Positions 7,277-18,355 of a stretch of 64,000 nt of DNA are shown here, piece after piece; position 1 is the stretch's first letter, and each line of letters begins with the position of its first letter. The notes beneath the pieces are model-generated. The model saw nothing but the letters and a program-made list of their open reading frames with translations. It did no database searches and had not been told where the DNA came from. This stretch comes from UBA7446 sp965657545. Its GTDB lineage: Bacteria > Bacteroidota > Bacteroidia > Flavobacteriales > Flavobacteriaceae. The translations under genes and the position numbers were made by a program. The stretch is taken from the NCBI GenBank assembly GCA_965657545.1, contig CBFHOG010000006.1:27807-91806 (forward strand). Direction: 5' to 3'.

Positions 7277-10200
7277 CTAATTTCCAAAATTATAGCGCAA
7301 GGTTATACCCGATCGAATGTTGGTTTGCGGGAAGGCGGTAGAAATGGCAAATTTTGAGAATGCATGGTCATAAAAGAACAGTGCCGTAAAGTTGCGCGAC
7401 AATGCATAATCAGCAGAAATTTTTAATGACCACAAACGTTGACCTGCAGTTACTTGATCGCTGAGCACATCCAAATTTCGAATCAATGTAATATTATCAC
7501 GGACCGATAAATCACCTTTGATGTTAATATCGCCCCGCAAGTTGGTTGATTTTCCACCAATATTGGTTTTAAATTTTACATTTTTAATTCTGTAGCCCAT
7601 GCCTACAATAAATTCGTCACCAGAAGTTTCGGTAAGTAAATTATTATCTAAAGACAATGATAGCGCACGGTCTTTACGCACCTCTGCTGAAAGTTGCAAG
7701 CTATTCTTAAGCTCAAAATCTACCTTAACAAGCGGATTGAATTGCTCCACTAAATTTACATTGGTATATAAAATTTTATTCATCAAATTCCCTGACTGAT
7801 CGATTGCATTAGGCTGATATTCTAAGTTTGTGGTGAAAGCATTCAGCGTATGACTAGCGCGATAACCATGTGCAATAGCAAATCGGTTAAATCGTTTTTT
7901 GAAAGATTTTAAACGCATCAGGCCTGTGTACTGCAAATTCCAGTTAGGCAATGGAAATGAGCGTTTGGCATCCATACTTACACCATTGGGATCAGTACCA
8001 ATATAGGACGCCAAAAAGGCAGGGATAAGCACTGCTTGATTTGTTTTACCAAACCCTTTAGGAAAGCCATCGGCATCTACATCTCCTGGGGCAATACCGC
8101 GTGCCGTAGCCAAACGTTGTGCTATGGTTAAGCGATTGGCTTTCAAATCTTCAAAAGCCTGTGACTCTAATCCGTTTCCACTGAAAGCTGTTTTCAGCAT
8201 AATGGTTGATATTTCAAAGTTTCCAAAAATTCGTGGTGAAAGCGCATTATATGTGCCATTAACTACACTAAAATTCTCAGAAAAATTCTCAGAAAAGGTT
8301 CTATTCCCTGTAAGATCGAGCTGTAACCCTTGCAACAAGCCAATTTCTGCATTGTAGCTAATATCTGAATTGTGTACTGTTGTATATGCCTGATTAAAGT
8401 TTGGAAAATCGGTCAGCCAACCGCGTTTGGCAGCCTCAAAGCGAATGTCGTTTTGACGTCCCAAAGCAAATTTAAGTCCCGGATTTGATGTTCCTAGAAA
8501 GCCAATATTTTGGGTGTAACCAGGAAGTACCGTGCCGTTGTTTTCACTGTATGTAAACTGTAACCTACGCACTGCCGTAAGCATACCCACTATGGTGTTT
8601 TTTAGTTTGACTTGAGGCTTTTTCTTATCTCTGGCATTGGTGTTTTTCTTTAATCCAATACTATTATAAAACGCTTGCATATTGGCAGAACCGTTCCATT
8701 GAATCGTATTGGCATTTTGAATTGTATGTACAATACCAAGTGCGTTGTTGTTTTGGTCAACAACATTTGCTAAGGATGACGATCCACGTTGCCAATTAAA
8801 ATTACCTGTATATGAAAAGGTTCCATCTAAGAAAGAAAGTACGGGGAAAAGCCTAAAAGGAATTTGATAGGTTGCGCCAATAGATTGGTCAAATCGATCC
8901 ATTTGCCCCATATCCCAAAGTCCGTCCCAAATGTCTAGCTCGGTGTTGACTTGGGTCGTTCCAGCAGGCCCGTCTTGCATATAATTACGCACAATATTTC
9001 GGCTCGACGCAGAGAAATCCAAGCGAAGAGAGTTGGTCAAATTGTGATTTACAGTAAATAGCCAATCGAATAAATAATTGCGCTGCTGCAAGTCTGGTAA
9101 GGCAATTTGGTTTGATGCATCTACTCCCTCTAAATACACTTGTCGAAAACGTTGACTTTGAAAAGTTCGGTTGATATTGGCCCCCAAAGTTACCGAACTT
9201 GGTAAAAGATTTAGATTGAGCTCTGAAAGCCAACGTAAATACTTTTTTGTTGATAATGCTTCCACTTTACCCAATGGTTTTATGGTAAGTGGCTGAAACG
9301 AATAGTTATAACCTGCGCCTAGGCGCACATTTTGATAGGCGTAATCTTCAATTTCAAAATCGTTGCGTTTTTCCTCGTTATACGAATACGAAAAGTCAAG
9401 ATTCTCAATGTCAAAAAAGTTTTGTTTTGCCTCCGCACTGCGCTGCTTTCGCACACCAATAAGGTTAATACTTTTGAGTTTAGAAACGCTAATCGCCTGG
9501 TCACGAATAGAGTCGCGCTGCGATTCACGCATAGCTGTGTCTAAACGGTCTTGAAGCTCAATATCTCTATAATACGGATCGTATTTCGGGGTTATTACTT
9601 CTTGGTTATAACTGTAACTTACAGGCAATACCAATCCCCATTTTTTAGGAAATAACATACCCGCGTTTACACTTGTGGTTACACCATAGGAACGTGTGTC
9701 GTCTTGACTTCGCTGATTTGGTGATTGGTCAATTGCGCCAAATCCGACAGTTGAAATAGCTCCGTTAACGGTAACGTTGGCAAAGTCTGCAAGGTTTGCA
9801 TCCATAGTACCCACAGCAGCCCAACCGCCACGAGAATCAATTTCTGATAAACGAAGTTCGTTATACCAAACTTCTCCACTCAAGTTCTTCCCTGCGGTAG
9901 TGTTGGGGTTTTTCACCCCTACAACTAAAGTACGTATGGCACCCAAAGATGGGTTTCCACGAATGGCCAACTTATACTTTTTATCTCCCGGTAAACTTGA
10001 AGAGGGGGTAAATTCATTTATGGGATTTAGTTCCTCGTCAAAATATGTTGCCCCTTTTATATTGCGATTTGAAATAGACTTTGCTTTAAGCTGGGTCAAT
10101 AATTCGATTGGCAGGTCTATCTCGTTACTTGCTGTTTGCCAAACTTCTTCAGCGCTTAAATTATTCGAAACCCCTTCCGTGTAAGCCGTTGGTTTTAGTG

Positions 10201-13200
10201 GGATTTCTATTTGATAGTAGTTTTCTGTAACATCTGTACCCAAACGAATAAACGCCACCATACGTTCATCGAGTTCGTCCTGTGCTCCTTCGCCTGGAAG
10301 CGGGTTCTCCCCAGAAATAGATTCTGCGTGCAAAAACATTCGAAGTCGTTTATATTGGCGCATGTCCAAATCCAAATGTTTGTAAACCCCTTCAGCGTCT
10401 TCGGGTGCCAAATCTTTTACCCGTAAAGACAATGATTGCTCATTTTCACGGATAAGATTATTATAGCTATTTAAAGTTTCACGAACTATGCCAGGCGGAA
10501 GTTTGTATCGAATGGGCGTTCGTGTTTCGTTTTCCAAAACGTTCACGGCACTTACTTCGAGTTGCGTGTTTGGGTGTGAAATTTCTTTTGTGTTGAGCGG
10601 ATTCGCTACACGTGTCCAATCAGCGCGAACCAAGTCTAAAGTGCCAAAACGGAACACGGTTGGATTGCTAAAGCCTGTAACCATCATCCGCATAAAACGA
10701 ATTGATCGCAGATCTTGCATGCCATTTATGGCTTCAAAACGGTCATTATATTTAGGATTATCATAATAATCTGGGACTACAGGAACACGAAACTGCAACC
10801 AACGTGATGAAGTCACTTGACCATTAGGCAACTCAATATTGTTGTTTTCTCTCACATCAACCAGAAACGGGTGGGCACCTACTTGCATGTTTTTACCAAT
10901 CGGAATACGATACTGAAAATATCGATCAATGGTATTCATGGTGTTGTCTTTATTGAGGTCTTCTGCATCAGGTGTGGTATATGACCCGCGGAACTGTTCC
11001 GTAACTTCAAGCGGTGAATTGCCTTGTGTACCATTGTAATTTTTATATCTATCTAGGATAGAGCCACTCCCTTGCGCAAAATAGGTGTAATTATCCCCAG
11101 CAGGATCTTCGGCAGGTCCGTTGGTGTAAATGAGACGTTCTTCATCATCCGTAAGTCCGTCTAGACCTACATCTTGCAAAGCGCGATTTTGCCCATCAGC
11201 ATCAAAAGCATACACTAGGGATTGCGTTGCGGGGACTGTACCCCACGACGTGTTATTTGTTGCTGTGTTTTGTCCTGCAGCAGGTAATCCGTTTTCGTAT
11301 TGCTTACGTCCATCTTTTAGAACATCCTCTGAAATATTTCCTAAATGAAATACCAATTCACCCAAATCTTCCGAGGTACTTGTTTGTTCTGTAAACGTAT
11401 CAAGTAACCAAAATTCAATATACTCTACATTGGACTGACTAAAATCGGTTGTAGTCATGGCACGTGTAATCCCCGCCCAGTTTTTATCTGGGTTTGCACC
11501 AAAACTAGCAGCATTATTATACGGCCCACGTTCACCAGGATAGTAAGCTAAGTCAAAGGTGTATTGCACGGTAGATTGTCCTTGAACTACATCTTGTTGA
11601 GGGAAAATTTCATCAATAAAAATTCGACGGGTAGCAGCTGTAGAAAGGTCATCGTCAGAAATACCACTTGGGCGTCTTCTGGAATAAAATAAGGGATCAA
11701 TATTGTACCACGAAAGCTTTGCGCGTTGATACCCAGAACTTATATCATCAACGCCAGCCGTTGCGCCGGCAATAGGAAGTTGCTGTGATGGTGCAGGTAC
11801 ACTCGATAAATACCACGAATAGGTATCTCGAATATCGAGGTTGGTTTGTGTACCTTCAAAATCGTCAATATATGAAGTTGCTACATTGTTGAGTTCCGTA
11901 CTTTTTGGTGTGCCTACTTGTAAATATGCGGCCTCTGCACGAATCGAAACGTTTGATGCCACTTGTGTATCTATGTGCGGTAGTTTATTTACCATGCGAG
12001 TTAAAAACGGAATTTCTTTTGAAAAGGTTCCGCTAAGGCCAAACATGCTATTGTTTACTGGCTCTGCGCCATAGTTGGCTTTTTGTGTAAGCGGACGTTC
12101 ACTTAGTCGCATATAGGTTCCCCCTATAATCAAATCGTCATTGACTTTATGCTCAGCAGTGAAGCCCATAAAACGCTTATTTTGTTGTCCAAACAAAGTG
12201 TTACTTTCGGTGGATACTTCAATTGGAATGTTTGAGTTTTTAATACCCTCATTTAATATGGTAACCCGTCCAAGTTGATAGTTTACGGTATAATCCAACC
12301 CCTCTTGTAATAGTCTGCCACCAGCTGTAACACGCACAGATCCACGTTGTACATTAAATGCGCCAAGTGAAATTCCTTGTCCCCCACCAGAAGACTTATA
12401 ACGTCCTTTTAACTCAAATTTGTTGTAGCGTTGGAAGTCGGCAGCATCTTGCTTTGTGATGTCATACATCTCTTTAAAGACATATTTTTTCTGGTTTTCG
12501 TTATAACTGTTTCTGTCGGAATAAATTTCAGTTGAATTGTTATGCTTTAGCAAATCAAAAAGATAAGCACCAAAGGGTTCAACGCTTGGAAAAATGATTT
12601 GTCCCTGTTCCGGCAAGACGGTAATTCCACTGACAAAATCAAAAAACCCATCCCCCTCTGCTTGTGCATCTTGATAAATGTTCAGTTTATCTAATCCAAA
12701 AAGATTTAATAAAATACGTTCGTCTGCCCCTTCGGGCCATGCGTTTGCATTCTCTGGTCTGATAAAGTTAGCCGGAGAGGGGTCGGTATATAAAATATTG
12801 AAAACAAAATCCTCTTGTTCGAGTTGAAATGCACCAATGTTGTAAATGTTTTTCATCATCAAATCAAAAACAGGCTGAGACACATCGAGTACCGAACTTT
12901 TTAACATTTTCAGCACCAGACTGTTGTTGTTTACCATAACATTTTGAGCTGTTCCACTAACGGTAGTTGCTGCAATGCCGTCGGCAGAAAACTCCCCTAC
13001 TTGATATACCTGTCCATTTACGGTATATTGGAAGGCAACTGCGATTACTTCGTCGTTATTTAAAGGTTGATTTAAGGAAATATATCCCAATTGGTCGTGA
13101 AGCTTATATTCGGAGGAATTCAGTTTTCTAGCACTTTCCAAAATGGCGTAATCACGACCTTCATTAACAAGGGTGCTAAGTGTTCCAAAACCATTTTTTG

Positions 13201-14545
13201 CCGTTGCAATATCCCGGATGGCATCTGTAAGCAATCCCGTTCCTCCAATTTCTAAGGGGTCGAGTTTATTTGCGTTATTCGCAGGAAAGGCACCTGGAGC
13301 AGCATTGAAAAAGTTGGGGGTTAAATCATCCAATAATACCGCATCTGGGTTTGTTTCTCCCAAATCTTGAAGTGCCAAAACGTTTCTCACATTGTTGGTT
13401 CGCGCCGAACGATTGGTAACCCAAACTTCTAATCGAGTGATTTGAATAGGGGAATTGATATACGGATAGGTTTTAACCGATGCGTCATATATATCTCTAA
13501 AATATTGGGCCAAGAAAAAGTGACGGTTATCTTCGTAATCAAGTGCAAAAAGCGAAAATTCCTCAAGGGTGCCTTCGCCGTTGGTTTGTATGGTTTGGGT
13601 CTGTGAACGCTGCTCAGAAATAACAGCAGCAATGTCAGTATTGCCAAATTTAAGTTGTGCTTTCACACCAAATAAACTCTGCGCTCCCGAAATTAAAGAG
13701 CTGTTGATGGGCATACTCACATTTCCCACCTCCAATTTTTGAAGGATGCTGTCTTCGTTTCCACTAAGGCCTTGATCGGCTAAATTTTTAACACTATTAA
13801 GGGCATTCCGCCCTTTTTCAAGGGTGTTCTTCCCTTTGTTTACAAGGTCTTTGCCCTTATTAATGGTATTTGAAACGCTACTTGGCACTAAATCCTCTGG
13901 GAAAAAGTCCAATTTAATTACACGCTGGAAATCAAATGTGGATTGGGTGTCGTAATTGGCGTTTACTTTAAGTCGGGTTCCAATAGTTCCCGACAAGCTA
14001 AGATTGATCCGTTGATTAAAATCAAATCCCAGGCTACTTTGGTTTCTAGGTGACAAACTCGGGTTTCCTGATTTTTGATAGCGCAACCCTAAATCAATAC
14101 TTGCTGATCCTTGTGGACGAATATTAATTTCATTGCTTCCAAAAATAGATTCAAAAAATTTAGAATTTACATAATAGTCTGGAAGCAAGTCATTTTGGGT
14201 TTCTTCGTCGTCAACCAATCCTGCCAAGGCTTGTTGTTTTTCTATAAAATACGCACGGGTTTTTTCTGCTACTACTCGTTTGCGATATTCATTTGGCGTA
14301 AGTACAAGTGGCTGCTGGGCATTGATCTTACCTACTTTAACATTGTAGAAATATAAATTGAGTTTTGGGTCATAGGTGTAGGAAGCTGCAAATGAAGCCG
14401 GCTTTTGCTTTAGCGCAATTTGCTGCAAATTTGGCGCTAACAATAAGCTGTCTTTTGTTGTTGAATTTTGAGCAAAAACGTTGGTAGTCATTGCCAAAAT
14501 AAGCACACAAAATAAGCCGCCCTTTTTACAGATATGTATGTTCAT
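7277..14545 (-). CDS. sprA: type IX secretion system outer-membrane translocon SprA (Sov)
   Basis: A 2422-aa protein, the size of the SprA/Sov family. It has an N-terminal signal sequence (ending near TNVFAQ), repeated plug and barrel blocks such as NQRINLSLSGTIGTRLKVN, and a C-terminal strand ending SGITLRYNFGN, a typical barrel end. SprA is the giant 36-strand beta-barrel that exports type IX cargo, including gliding adhesins and enzymes, across the outer membrane. Its ATG shares one base with the ruvA stop (TAATG), so translation is likely coupled. The gene is intact. Confidence 0.96.
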   Translation of the reverse strand: MNIHICKKGGLFCVLILAMTTNVFAQNSTTKDSLLLAPNLQQIALKQKPASFAASYTYDPKLNLYFYNVKVGKINAQQPLVLTPNEYRKRVVAEKTRAYFIEKQQALAGLVDDEETQNDLLPDYYVNSKFFESIFGSNEINIRPQGSASIDLGLRYQKSGNPSLSPRNQSSLGFDFNQRINLSLSGTIGTRLKVNANYDTQSTFDFQRVIKLDFFPEDLVPSSVSNTINKGKDLVNKGKNTLEKGRNALNSVKNLADQGLSGNEDSILQKLEVGNVSMPINSSLISGAQSLFGVKAQLKFGNTDIAAVISEQRSQTQTIQTNGEGTLEEFSLFALDYEDNRHFFLAQYFRDIYDASVKTYPYINSPIQITRLEVWVTNRSARTNNVRNVLALQDLGETNPDAVLLDDLTPNFFNAAPGAFPANNANKLDPLEIGGTGLLTDAIRDIATAKNGFGTLSTLVNEGRDYAILESARKLNSSEYKLHDQLGYISLNQPLNNDEVIAVAFQYTVNGQVYQVGEFSADGIAATTVSGTAQNVMVNNNSLVLKMLKSSVLDVSQPVFDLMMKNIYNIGAFQLEQEDFVFNILYTDPSPANFIRPENANAWPEGADERILLNLFGLDKLNIYQDAQAEGDGFFDFVSGITVLPEQGQIIFPSVEPFGAYLFDLLKHNNSTEIYSDRNSYNENQKKYVFKEMYDITKQDAADFQRYNKFELKGRYKSSGGGQGISLGAFNVQRGSVRVTAGGRLLQEGLDYTVNYQLGRVTILNEGIKNSNIPIEVSTESNTLFGQQNKRFMGFTAEHKVNDDLIIGGTYMRLSERPLTQKANYGAEPVNNSMFGLSGTFSKEIPFLTRMVNKLPHIDTQVASNVSIRAEAAYLQVGTPKSTELNNVATSYIDDFEGTQTNLDIRDTYSWYLSSVPAPSQQLPIAGATAGVDDISSGYQRAKLSWYNIDPLFYSRRRPSGISDDDLSTAATRRIFIDEIFPQQDVVQGQSTVQYTFDLAYYPGERGPYNNAASFGANPDKNWAGITRAMTTTDFSQSNVEYIEFWLLDTFTEQTSTSEDLGELVFHLGNISEDVLKDGRKQYENGLPAAGQNTATNNTSWGTVPATQSLVYAFDADGQNRALQDVGLDGLTDDEERLIYTNGPAEDPAGDNYTYFAQGSGSILDRYKNYNGTQGNSPLEVTEQFRGSYTTPDAEDLNKDNTMNTIDRYFQYRIPIGKNMQVGAHPFLVDVRENNNIELPNGQVTSSRWLQFRVPVVPDYYDNPKYNDRFEAINGMQDLRSIRFMRMMVTGFSNPTVFRFGTLDLVRADWTRVANPLNTKEISHPNTQLEVSAVNVLENETRTPIRYKLPPGIVRETLNSYNNLIRENEQSLSLRVKDLAPEDAEGVYKHLDLDMRQYKRLRMFLHAESISGENPLPGEGAQDELDERMVAFIRLGTDVTENYYQIEIPLKPTAYTEGVSNNLSAEEVWQTASNEIDLPIELLTQLKAKSISNRNIKGATYFDEELNPINEFTPSSSLPGDKKYKLAIRGNPSLGAIRTLVVGVKNPNTTAGKNLSGEVWYNELRLSEIDSRGGWAAVGTMDANLADFANVTVNGAISTVGFGAIDQSPNQRSQDDTRSYGVTTSVNAGMLFPKKWGLVLPVSYSYNQEVITPKYDPYYRDIELQDRLDTAMRESQRDSIRDQAISVSKLKSINLIGVRKQRSAEAKQNFFDIENLDFSYSYNEEKRNDFEIEDYAYQNVRLGAGYNYSFQPLTIKPLGKVEALSTKKYLRWLSELNLNLLPSSVTLGANINRTFQSQRFRQVYLEGVDASNQIALPDLQQRNYLFDWLFTVNHNLTNSLRLDFSASSRNIVRNYMQDGPAGTTQVNTELDIWDGLWDMGQMDRFDQSIGATYQIPFRLFPVLSFLDGTFSYTGNFNWQRGSSSLANVVDQNNNALGIVHTIQNANTIQWNGSANMQAFYNSIGLKKNTNARDKKKPQVKLKNTIVGMLTAVRRLQFTYSENNGTVLPGYTQNIGFLGTSNPGLKFALGRQNDIRFEAAKRGWLTDFPNFNQAYTTVHNSDISYNAEIGLLQGLQLDLTGNRTFSENFSENFSVVNGTYNALSPRIFGNFEISTIMLKTAFSGNGLESQAFEDLKANRLTIAQRLATARGIAPGDVDADGFPKGFGKTNQAVLIPAFLASYIGTDPNGVSMDAKRSFPLPNWNLQYTGLMRLKSFKKRFNRFAIAHGYRASHTLNAFTTNLEYQPNAIDQSGNLMNKILYTNVNLVEQFNPLVKVDFELKNSLQLSAEVRKDRALSLSLDNNLLTETSGDEFIVGMGYRIKNVKFKTNIGGKSTNLRGDINIKGDLSVRDNITLIRNLDVLSDQVTAGQRLWSLKISADYALSRNFTALFFYDHAFSKFAISTAFPQTNIRSGITLRYNFGN

Positions 14546-15126
14546 TATAGTTTGTTGAGCGCATTTTTGATGATTCGTTCTACGGGCATACTTGGCTCTG
14601 CTTGCAATAACGAATCTACCACCTTTTGTGTTTGTTTTATCGGATAGCCCAATACACTCAATGCAGATAACGCTTCCTCTCGCTGTGTATTGTTTGAAGT
14701 CGTGCTAATTTCGCCTTCGTCCAACAACCCGGTTACCTTGTCTCTTAAATCAACAATTACACGCTGCGCTGTTTTGGCGCCTATTCCTTTTATGGCTTGT
14801 ATGGCGGGAACATTGTCTGTTTGGATCGCTTGAACCACATCATGGGGTGTCATGGATGAAAGCATAGTACGTGCTGTATTCGCACCTATACCACTAACAC
14901 TTAACAAGAGGCGAAACACACTGCGTTCTACAGGCTCCATAAAGCCATATAGCGTTTGTGCGTCTTCGCGCACTTGGTGATGTGTGTAAATTCGAATGTG
15001 CTCGTCTTCGGGTAATTGCCCAAATGTATGCAATGAAACATGCACTTCATATCCAACACCTCCACAATCAATTACAAGTGTTGTGGGTGTTTTACTTACG
15101 AGTCTTCCGTTTAATTGTGTAATCAC
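14545..15126 (-). CDS. ruvA: Holliday junction branch migration protein RuvA
   Basis: A 193-aa protein with the N-terminal OB fold (MITQLNGRLVSKTPTTLVID), two helix-hairpin-helix motifs (LLSVSGIGANTARTML and IKGIGAKTAQRVIVDL) and a C-terminal RuvB-contact domain. It binds four-way junctions and recruits the RuvB motor. The start is GTG at 15126, within a four-base GTGA overlap with the maeB stop. RuvB is encoded in the same strand run at 18.4-19.4 kb, separated by queG and maeB. Confidence 0.95.
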   Translation of the reverse strand: MITQLNGRLVSKTPTTLVIDCGGVGYEVHVSLHTFGQLPEDEHIRIYTHHQVREDAQTLYGFMEPVERSVFRLLLSVSGIGANTARTMLSSMTPHDVVQAIQTDNVPAIQAIKGIGAKTAQRVIVDLRDKVTGLLDEGEISTTSNNTQREEALSALSVLGYPIKQTQKVVDSLLQAEPSMPVERIIKNALNKL

Positions 15127-17393
15127 GATTTCTTATTATGTGCATCCACTGCAGCTACTGCTGTCATGTGAACAATTTCATCGACACTTGCTCCCAATTG
15201 CAATATATGCACCGCTTGTTTTAGACCCATCATAATAGGGCCAATGGAAAGTGCGTCATCTAGTTCTTTTATTAATTTATAAGCAATATTCGCCGCATTC
15301 AGATCTGGAAAAAGAAGTGTATTGACCTCTTTACCTGCAATTTTTGAAAATGGGAATTTTTTGGTGCGCATGACTTTATTTAGCGCAAAATCAGCTTGAA
15401 TAGGTCCATCAACGTCAATATGTGGCACATAACGATGTAACAACGAAACGGCTTCATTTACCTTTTGTGCATCTTCGTTTTTAGACGACCCAAAATTAGA
15501 ATACGATAGCATGGCTACTTTGGGCTGCATGCCAAACAAGGTAGCGGTATAGGATGTCATTTGTGCAATTTTTGCCAAATCTTTGGCATTTGGGTTGATA
15601 TTAATCGAAGTGTCTGCTAAAAACAACGGACCTTTATTTGTAATCATCAAGTTGGTGGTTGCAACACGATTCACACCCTCTGCCCTGTCAATAACTTGCA
15701 ATACCGGTTTAAGCACATTCGGATAACTACGGCTGTAGCCTGAAATCATGGCATCGGCATCGCCTTCACGTACCATCATAGCCGCAAAGTAATTACGCTC
15801 ACGCATTCTACTTTGTGCATCGTAAAGGGTAACACCTCTTCGCTGACGTAATTTCCAATAGGTCTCAGCATATGCTTCACGTTGTTCTTTTACGTCCTCT
15901 TTCTTTGGATCTATAATGGAAATATCCGCTTCAAATTCCAAAGTTTCCATGAGTTCTAAAATACGTTCTTTGTTCCCCAACAAAATAGGGTGTGCAATTC
16001 CTTCTTCATAGACCATTTGGGCAGCCTTGAGTACATCTAATTCATCTGCCTCAGCATACACAACACGCTGCATATTGCGCTTGGCTTGACTTGTGATCAA
16101 TCGCACCAATTTGGTGTCCGATCCTGTTCGTTGATGCAACTGCTCTTGATATTGATTCCAATCGGATATGGGGGCTTGCGCTACACCACTCTCCATGGCT
16201 GCTTTTGCTACTGCCATAGGTACGGTAGTGATCAATCGTGGATCAAAAGGTTTTGGGATGATGTAGTTCTCTCCAAAGGCAAGTTTGGTGGTGCCATAGG
16301 CGATATTGACTTGTTCGGGAACCGTTTCTTTTGCTAAATCGGCTAAGGCCTTAACGGCTGCCATTTTCATGGCTTCGTTAATTTTTGTGGCTCTAACATC
16401 TAATGCCCCTCTAAAAATAAATGGAAAGCCAAGTACGTTGTTCACTTGATTGGGGAAATCCGAGCGGCCTGTTGCCATGATAACATCATCGCGCGTAGAA
16501 ACTGCCAAATTGTAATCAATTTCTGGATCTGGATTTGCCATCGCAAATACTATGGGAGTAGCAGCCATTGACTTCAACATGGCTGCTGTCATGATATTCG
16601 CCTTAGATAGTCCAATAAAAACATCGGCTCCAATAAGCGCCTCTTCAAGTGTATGCACATCTGTTGAAGTAGCAAATTCTTTCTTTTGAGCAGTCAAATT
16701 TTCTCTGTCGGCTCTAATGATTCCCTTACTGTCGGTCATCATCATATTTTGAGGCAAAACGCCCAAAGCCCGATAGAGTCTTGCACAGGAAATAGCGGCT
16801 GCGCCTGCGCCACTAATTACCATTTTGATGGAGCTCATCGTTTTATTTGCCAACTCAACAGCGTTGAGCAACGCCGCACCCGAAATGATTGCGGTACCGT
16901 GTTGGTCGTCATGCATCACAGGAATATCAAGTTCTTCTACCAATCGGCGTTCAATTTCAAACGCCTCTGGTGCTTTGATATCCTCCAAATTTATACCTCC
17001 AAAAGTGGGTGCAATATTTTTTACTGTTTCAATAAATGCATCAATATCTTTGGTATTGACTTCAATATCAAAAACATCAATGCCTGCAAAAATTTTAAAC
17101 AGCAATCCTTTTCCTTCCATTACAGGCTTGGACGCCTCTGGGCCTATATCGCCCAAACCAAGTACCGCTGTTCCGTTGGAAATTACGGCAACTAAATTGG
17201 CCTTGTTGGTGTATTTATATACATTTTCAGTGGCTTTTTCTATCTCTAAACAAGGCTCTGCTACACCTGGTGAATAAGCTAAAGATAAATCGCGTTGGGT
17301 GGTGTAAGGCTTACTTGGGTTTACTTCAAGCTTTCCCGGTTTTGGCTTCGCGTGATATACTAATGCCTCTCTCCGTTTGCTTTCTTGACTCAT
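15123..17393 (-). CDS. maeB: NADP-dependent malic enzyme with C-terminal phosphotransacetylase-like domain
   Basis: A 756-aa two-domain protein. Residues 1 to about 420 are the malic enzyme: YSPGVAEPCLEI, the metal and substrate region GGINLEDIKAPEAFEIE, MHDDQHGTAIISGAALLNA, and a dinucleotide fold VISGAGAAAISCARL. It decarboxylates malate to pyruvate and makes reducing power. Residues about 430-756 form a phosphate acetyl/butyryltransferase-type domain (MISGYSRSYPNVLKPVLQVI), which in MaeB proteins is regulatory and senses acetyl-CoA. It ends by overlapping ruvA and follows queG after 38 bases. Confidence 0.94.
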   Translation of the reverse strand: MSQESKRREALVYHAKPKPGKLEVNPSKPYTTQRDLSLAYSPGVAEPCLEIEKATENVYKYTNKANLVAVISNGTAVLGLGDIGPEASKPVMEGKGLLFKIFAGIDVFDIEVNTKDIDAFIETVKNIAPTFGGINLEDIKAPEAFEIERRLVEELDIPVMHDDQHGTAIISGAALLNAVELANKTMSSIKMVISGAGAAAISCARLYRALGVLPQNMMMTDSKGIIRADRENLTAQKKEFATSTDVHTLEEALIGADVFIGLSKANIMTAAMLKSMAATPIVFAMANPDPEIDYNLAVSTRDDVIMATGRSDFPNQVNNVLGFPFIFRGALDVRATKINEAMKMAAVKALADLAKETVPEQVNIAYGTTKLAFGENYIIPKPFDPRLITTVPMAVAKAAMESGVAQAPISDWNQYQEQLHQRTGSDTKLVRLITSQAKRNMQRVVYAEADELDVLKAAQMVYEEGIAHPILLGNKERILELMETLEFEADISIIDPKKEDVKEQREAYAETYWKLRQRRGVTLYDAQSRMRERNYFAAMMVREGDADAMISGYSRSYPNVLKPVLQVIDRAEGVNRVATTNLMITNKGPLFLADTSININPNAKDLAKIAQMTSYTATLFGMQPKVAMLSYSNFGSSKNEDAQKVNEAVSLLHRYVPHIDVDGPIQADFALNKVMRTKKFPFSKIAGKEVNTLLFPDLNAANIAYKLIKELDDALSIGPIMMGLKQAVHILQLGASVDEIVHMTAVAAVDAHNKKS

Positions 17394-17431
17394 ATGTCAT
17401 GTTTTGAATGGGGAAAGGTATTGAATTCTTG

Positions 17432-18355
17432 TTATTTTAAAAACTCCAAATTGCGTTTTAGTCCAGCAAAACTTGTTCGCTCTACAGCGCTGGCTTCAAA
17501 CAACCTATTATAAAGCTCTTCTGTAATTTCATCCCAGTCATTTTTAGCGAGTTGCATGAGTTCAGTATTGGGCTCAAACTCAGGCTCATTATGAGGTGTG
17601 GCAAACCGATTCCAAGGGCAAACTTCTTGGCATATATCACAGCCAAATGCCCAATTGTCAAATTGCCCCTTTACTTCCGCTGGAATAGCATCTTTTAGTT
17701 CAATGGTAAAATACGAAATGCACTTACTTGCATCTAACTTATAGGGAGCTATAAACGCATCTGTAGGGCAAGCGTCTAGGCAAGCGGTGCACGAACCGCA
17801 ATGGTCTGTAACGGCACCATCGGCAGTAAGCTCTAAATCGATAATAAGTTCAGCAATAAAAAAATAGGAGCCGTTTTGCTTTCGAATCAAATTGGTGTTT
17901 TTACCTACCCAGCCCAGACCGCTTTTAGCAGCCCACGCTTTTTCTAAAACAGGAGCAGAATCCACAAAAACACGTCCTTCCACAGCGCCTATTTCAGTTT
18001 GAATTTCATGCATAAACTCAAAGAGCTTGTCCTTAATAACCCGGTGGTAATCCTTACCATACGCATAACGTGCAAGTTTTGGTGCATCTTTATCTGATTG
18101 TGATGTGCTAGGAAAATAATTATAGAGCAGCGACACCACACTTTTTGCACCTGGAACAAGTTTTCTTGGGTCTAAGCGCTTGTCAAAATTACGTGCCATA
18201 TAGCCCATCTCTCCATGGTAATTTTGGGAAAGCCAAGATTCAAAACGAGGTGCTTCTTCTTCCAGAAAAGTCGCTTTAGAAATACCACACGCCATAAAAC
18301 CAAGGCGTTGGGCAATTTGTTTTACTATGGTAGCATGACGCTCAGCAAGGTTCAA
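17432..18355 (-). CDS. queG: epoxyqueuosine reductase
   Basis: A 307-aa cobalamin-dependent iron-sulfur enzyme for the last step of queuosine synthesis in tRNA. Two 4Fe-4S motifs are clear: CGSCTACLDACPTDAF and CDICQEVCPWNRF. The N-terminal part ACGISKATFLEEEAPRFESW and GYMARNFDKRLDPRKLVPGA are typical. The start appears to be TTG at 18355, overlapping the ruvB TGA (TTGA); the first internal ATG would remove about 21 conserved residues. No HEAT-repeat extension is present, so this is the short form. Confidence 0.92.
   Translation of the reverse strand: MNLAERHATIVKQIAQRLGFMACGISKATFLEEEAPRFESWLSQNYHGEMGYMARNFDKRLDPRKLVPGAKSVVSLLYNYFPSTSQSDKDAPKLARYAYGKDYHRVIKDKLFEFMHEIQTEIGAVEGRVFVDSAPVLEKAWAAKSGLGWVGKNTNLIRKQNGSYFFIAELIIDLELTADGAVTDHCGSCTACLDACPTDAFIAPYKLDASKCISYFTIELKDAIPAEVKGQFDNWAFGCDICQEVCPWNRFATPHNEPEFEPNTELMQLAKNDWDEITEELYNRLFEASAVERTSFAGLKRNLEFLK

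Noticed and set aside
9777..10184. 135-aa plus-strand frame inside sprA.
   Set aside because: Antisense to a continuous 2422-aa SprA; no promoter or family signal.
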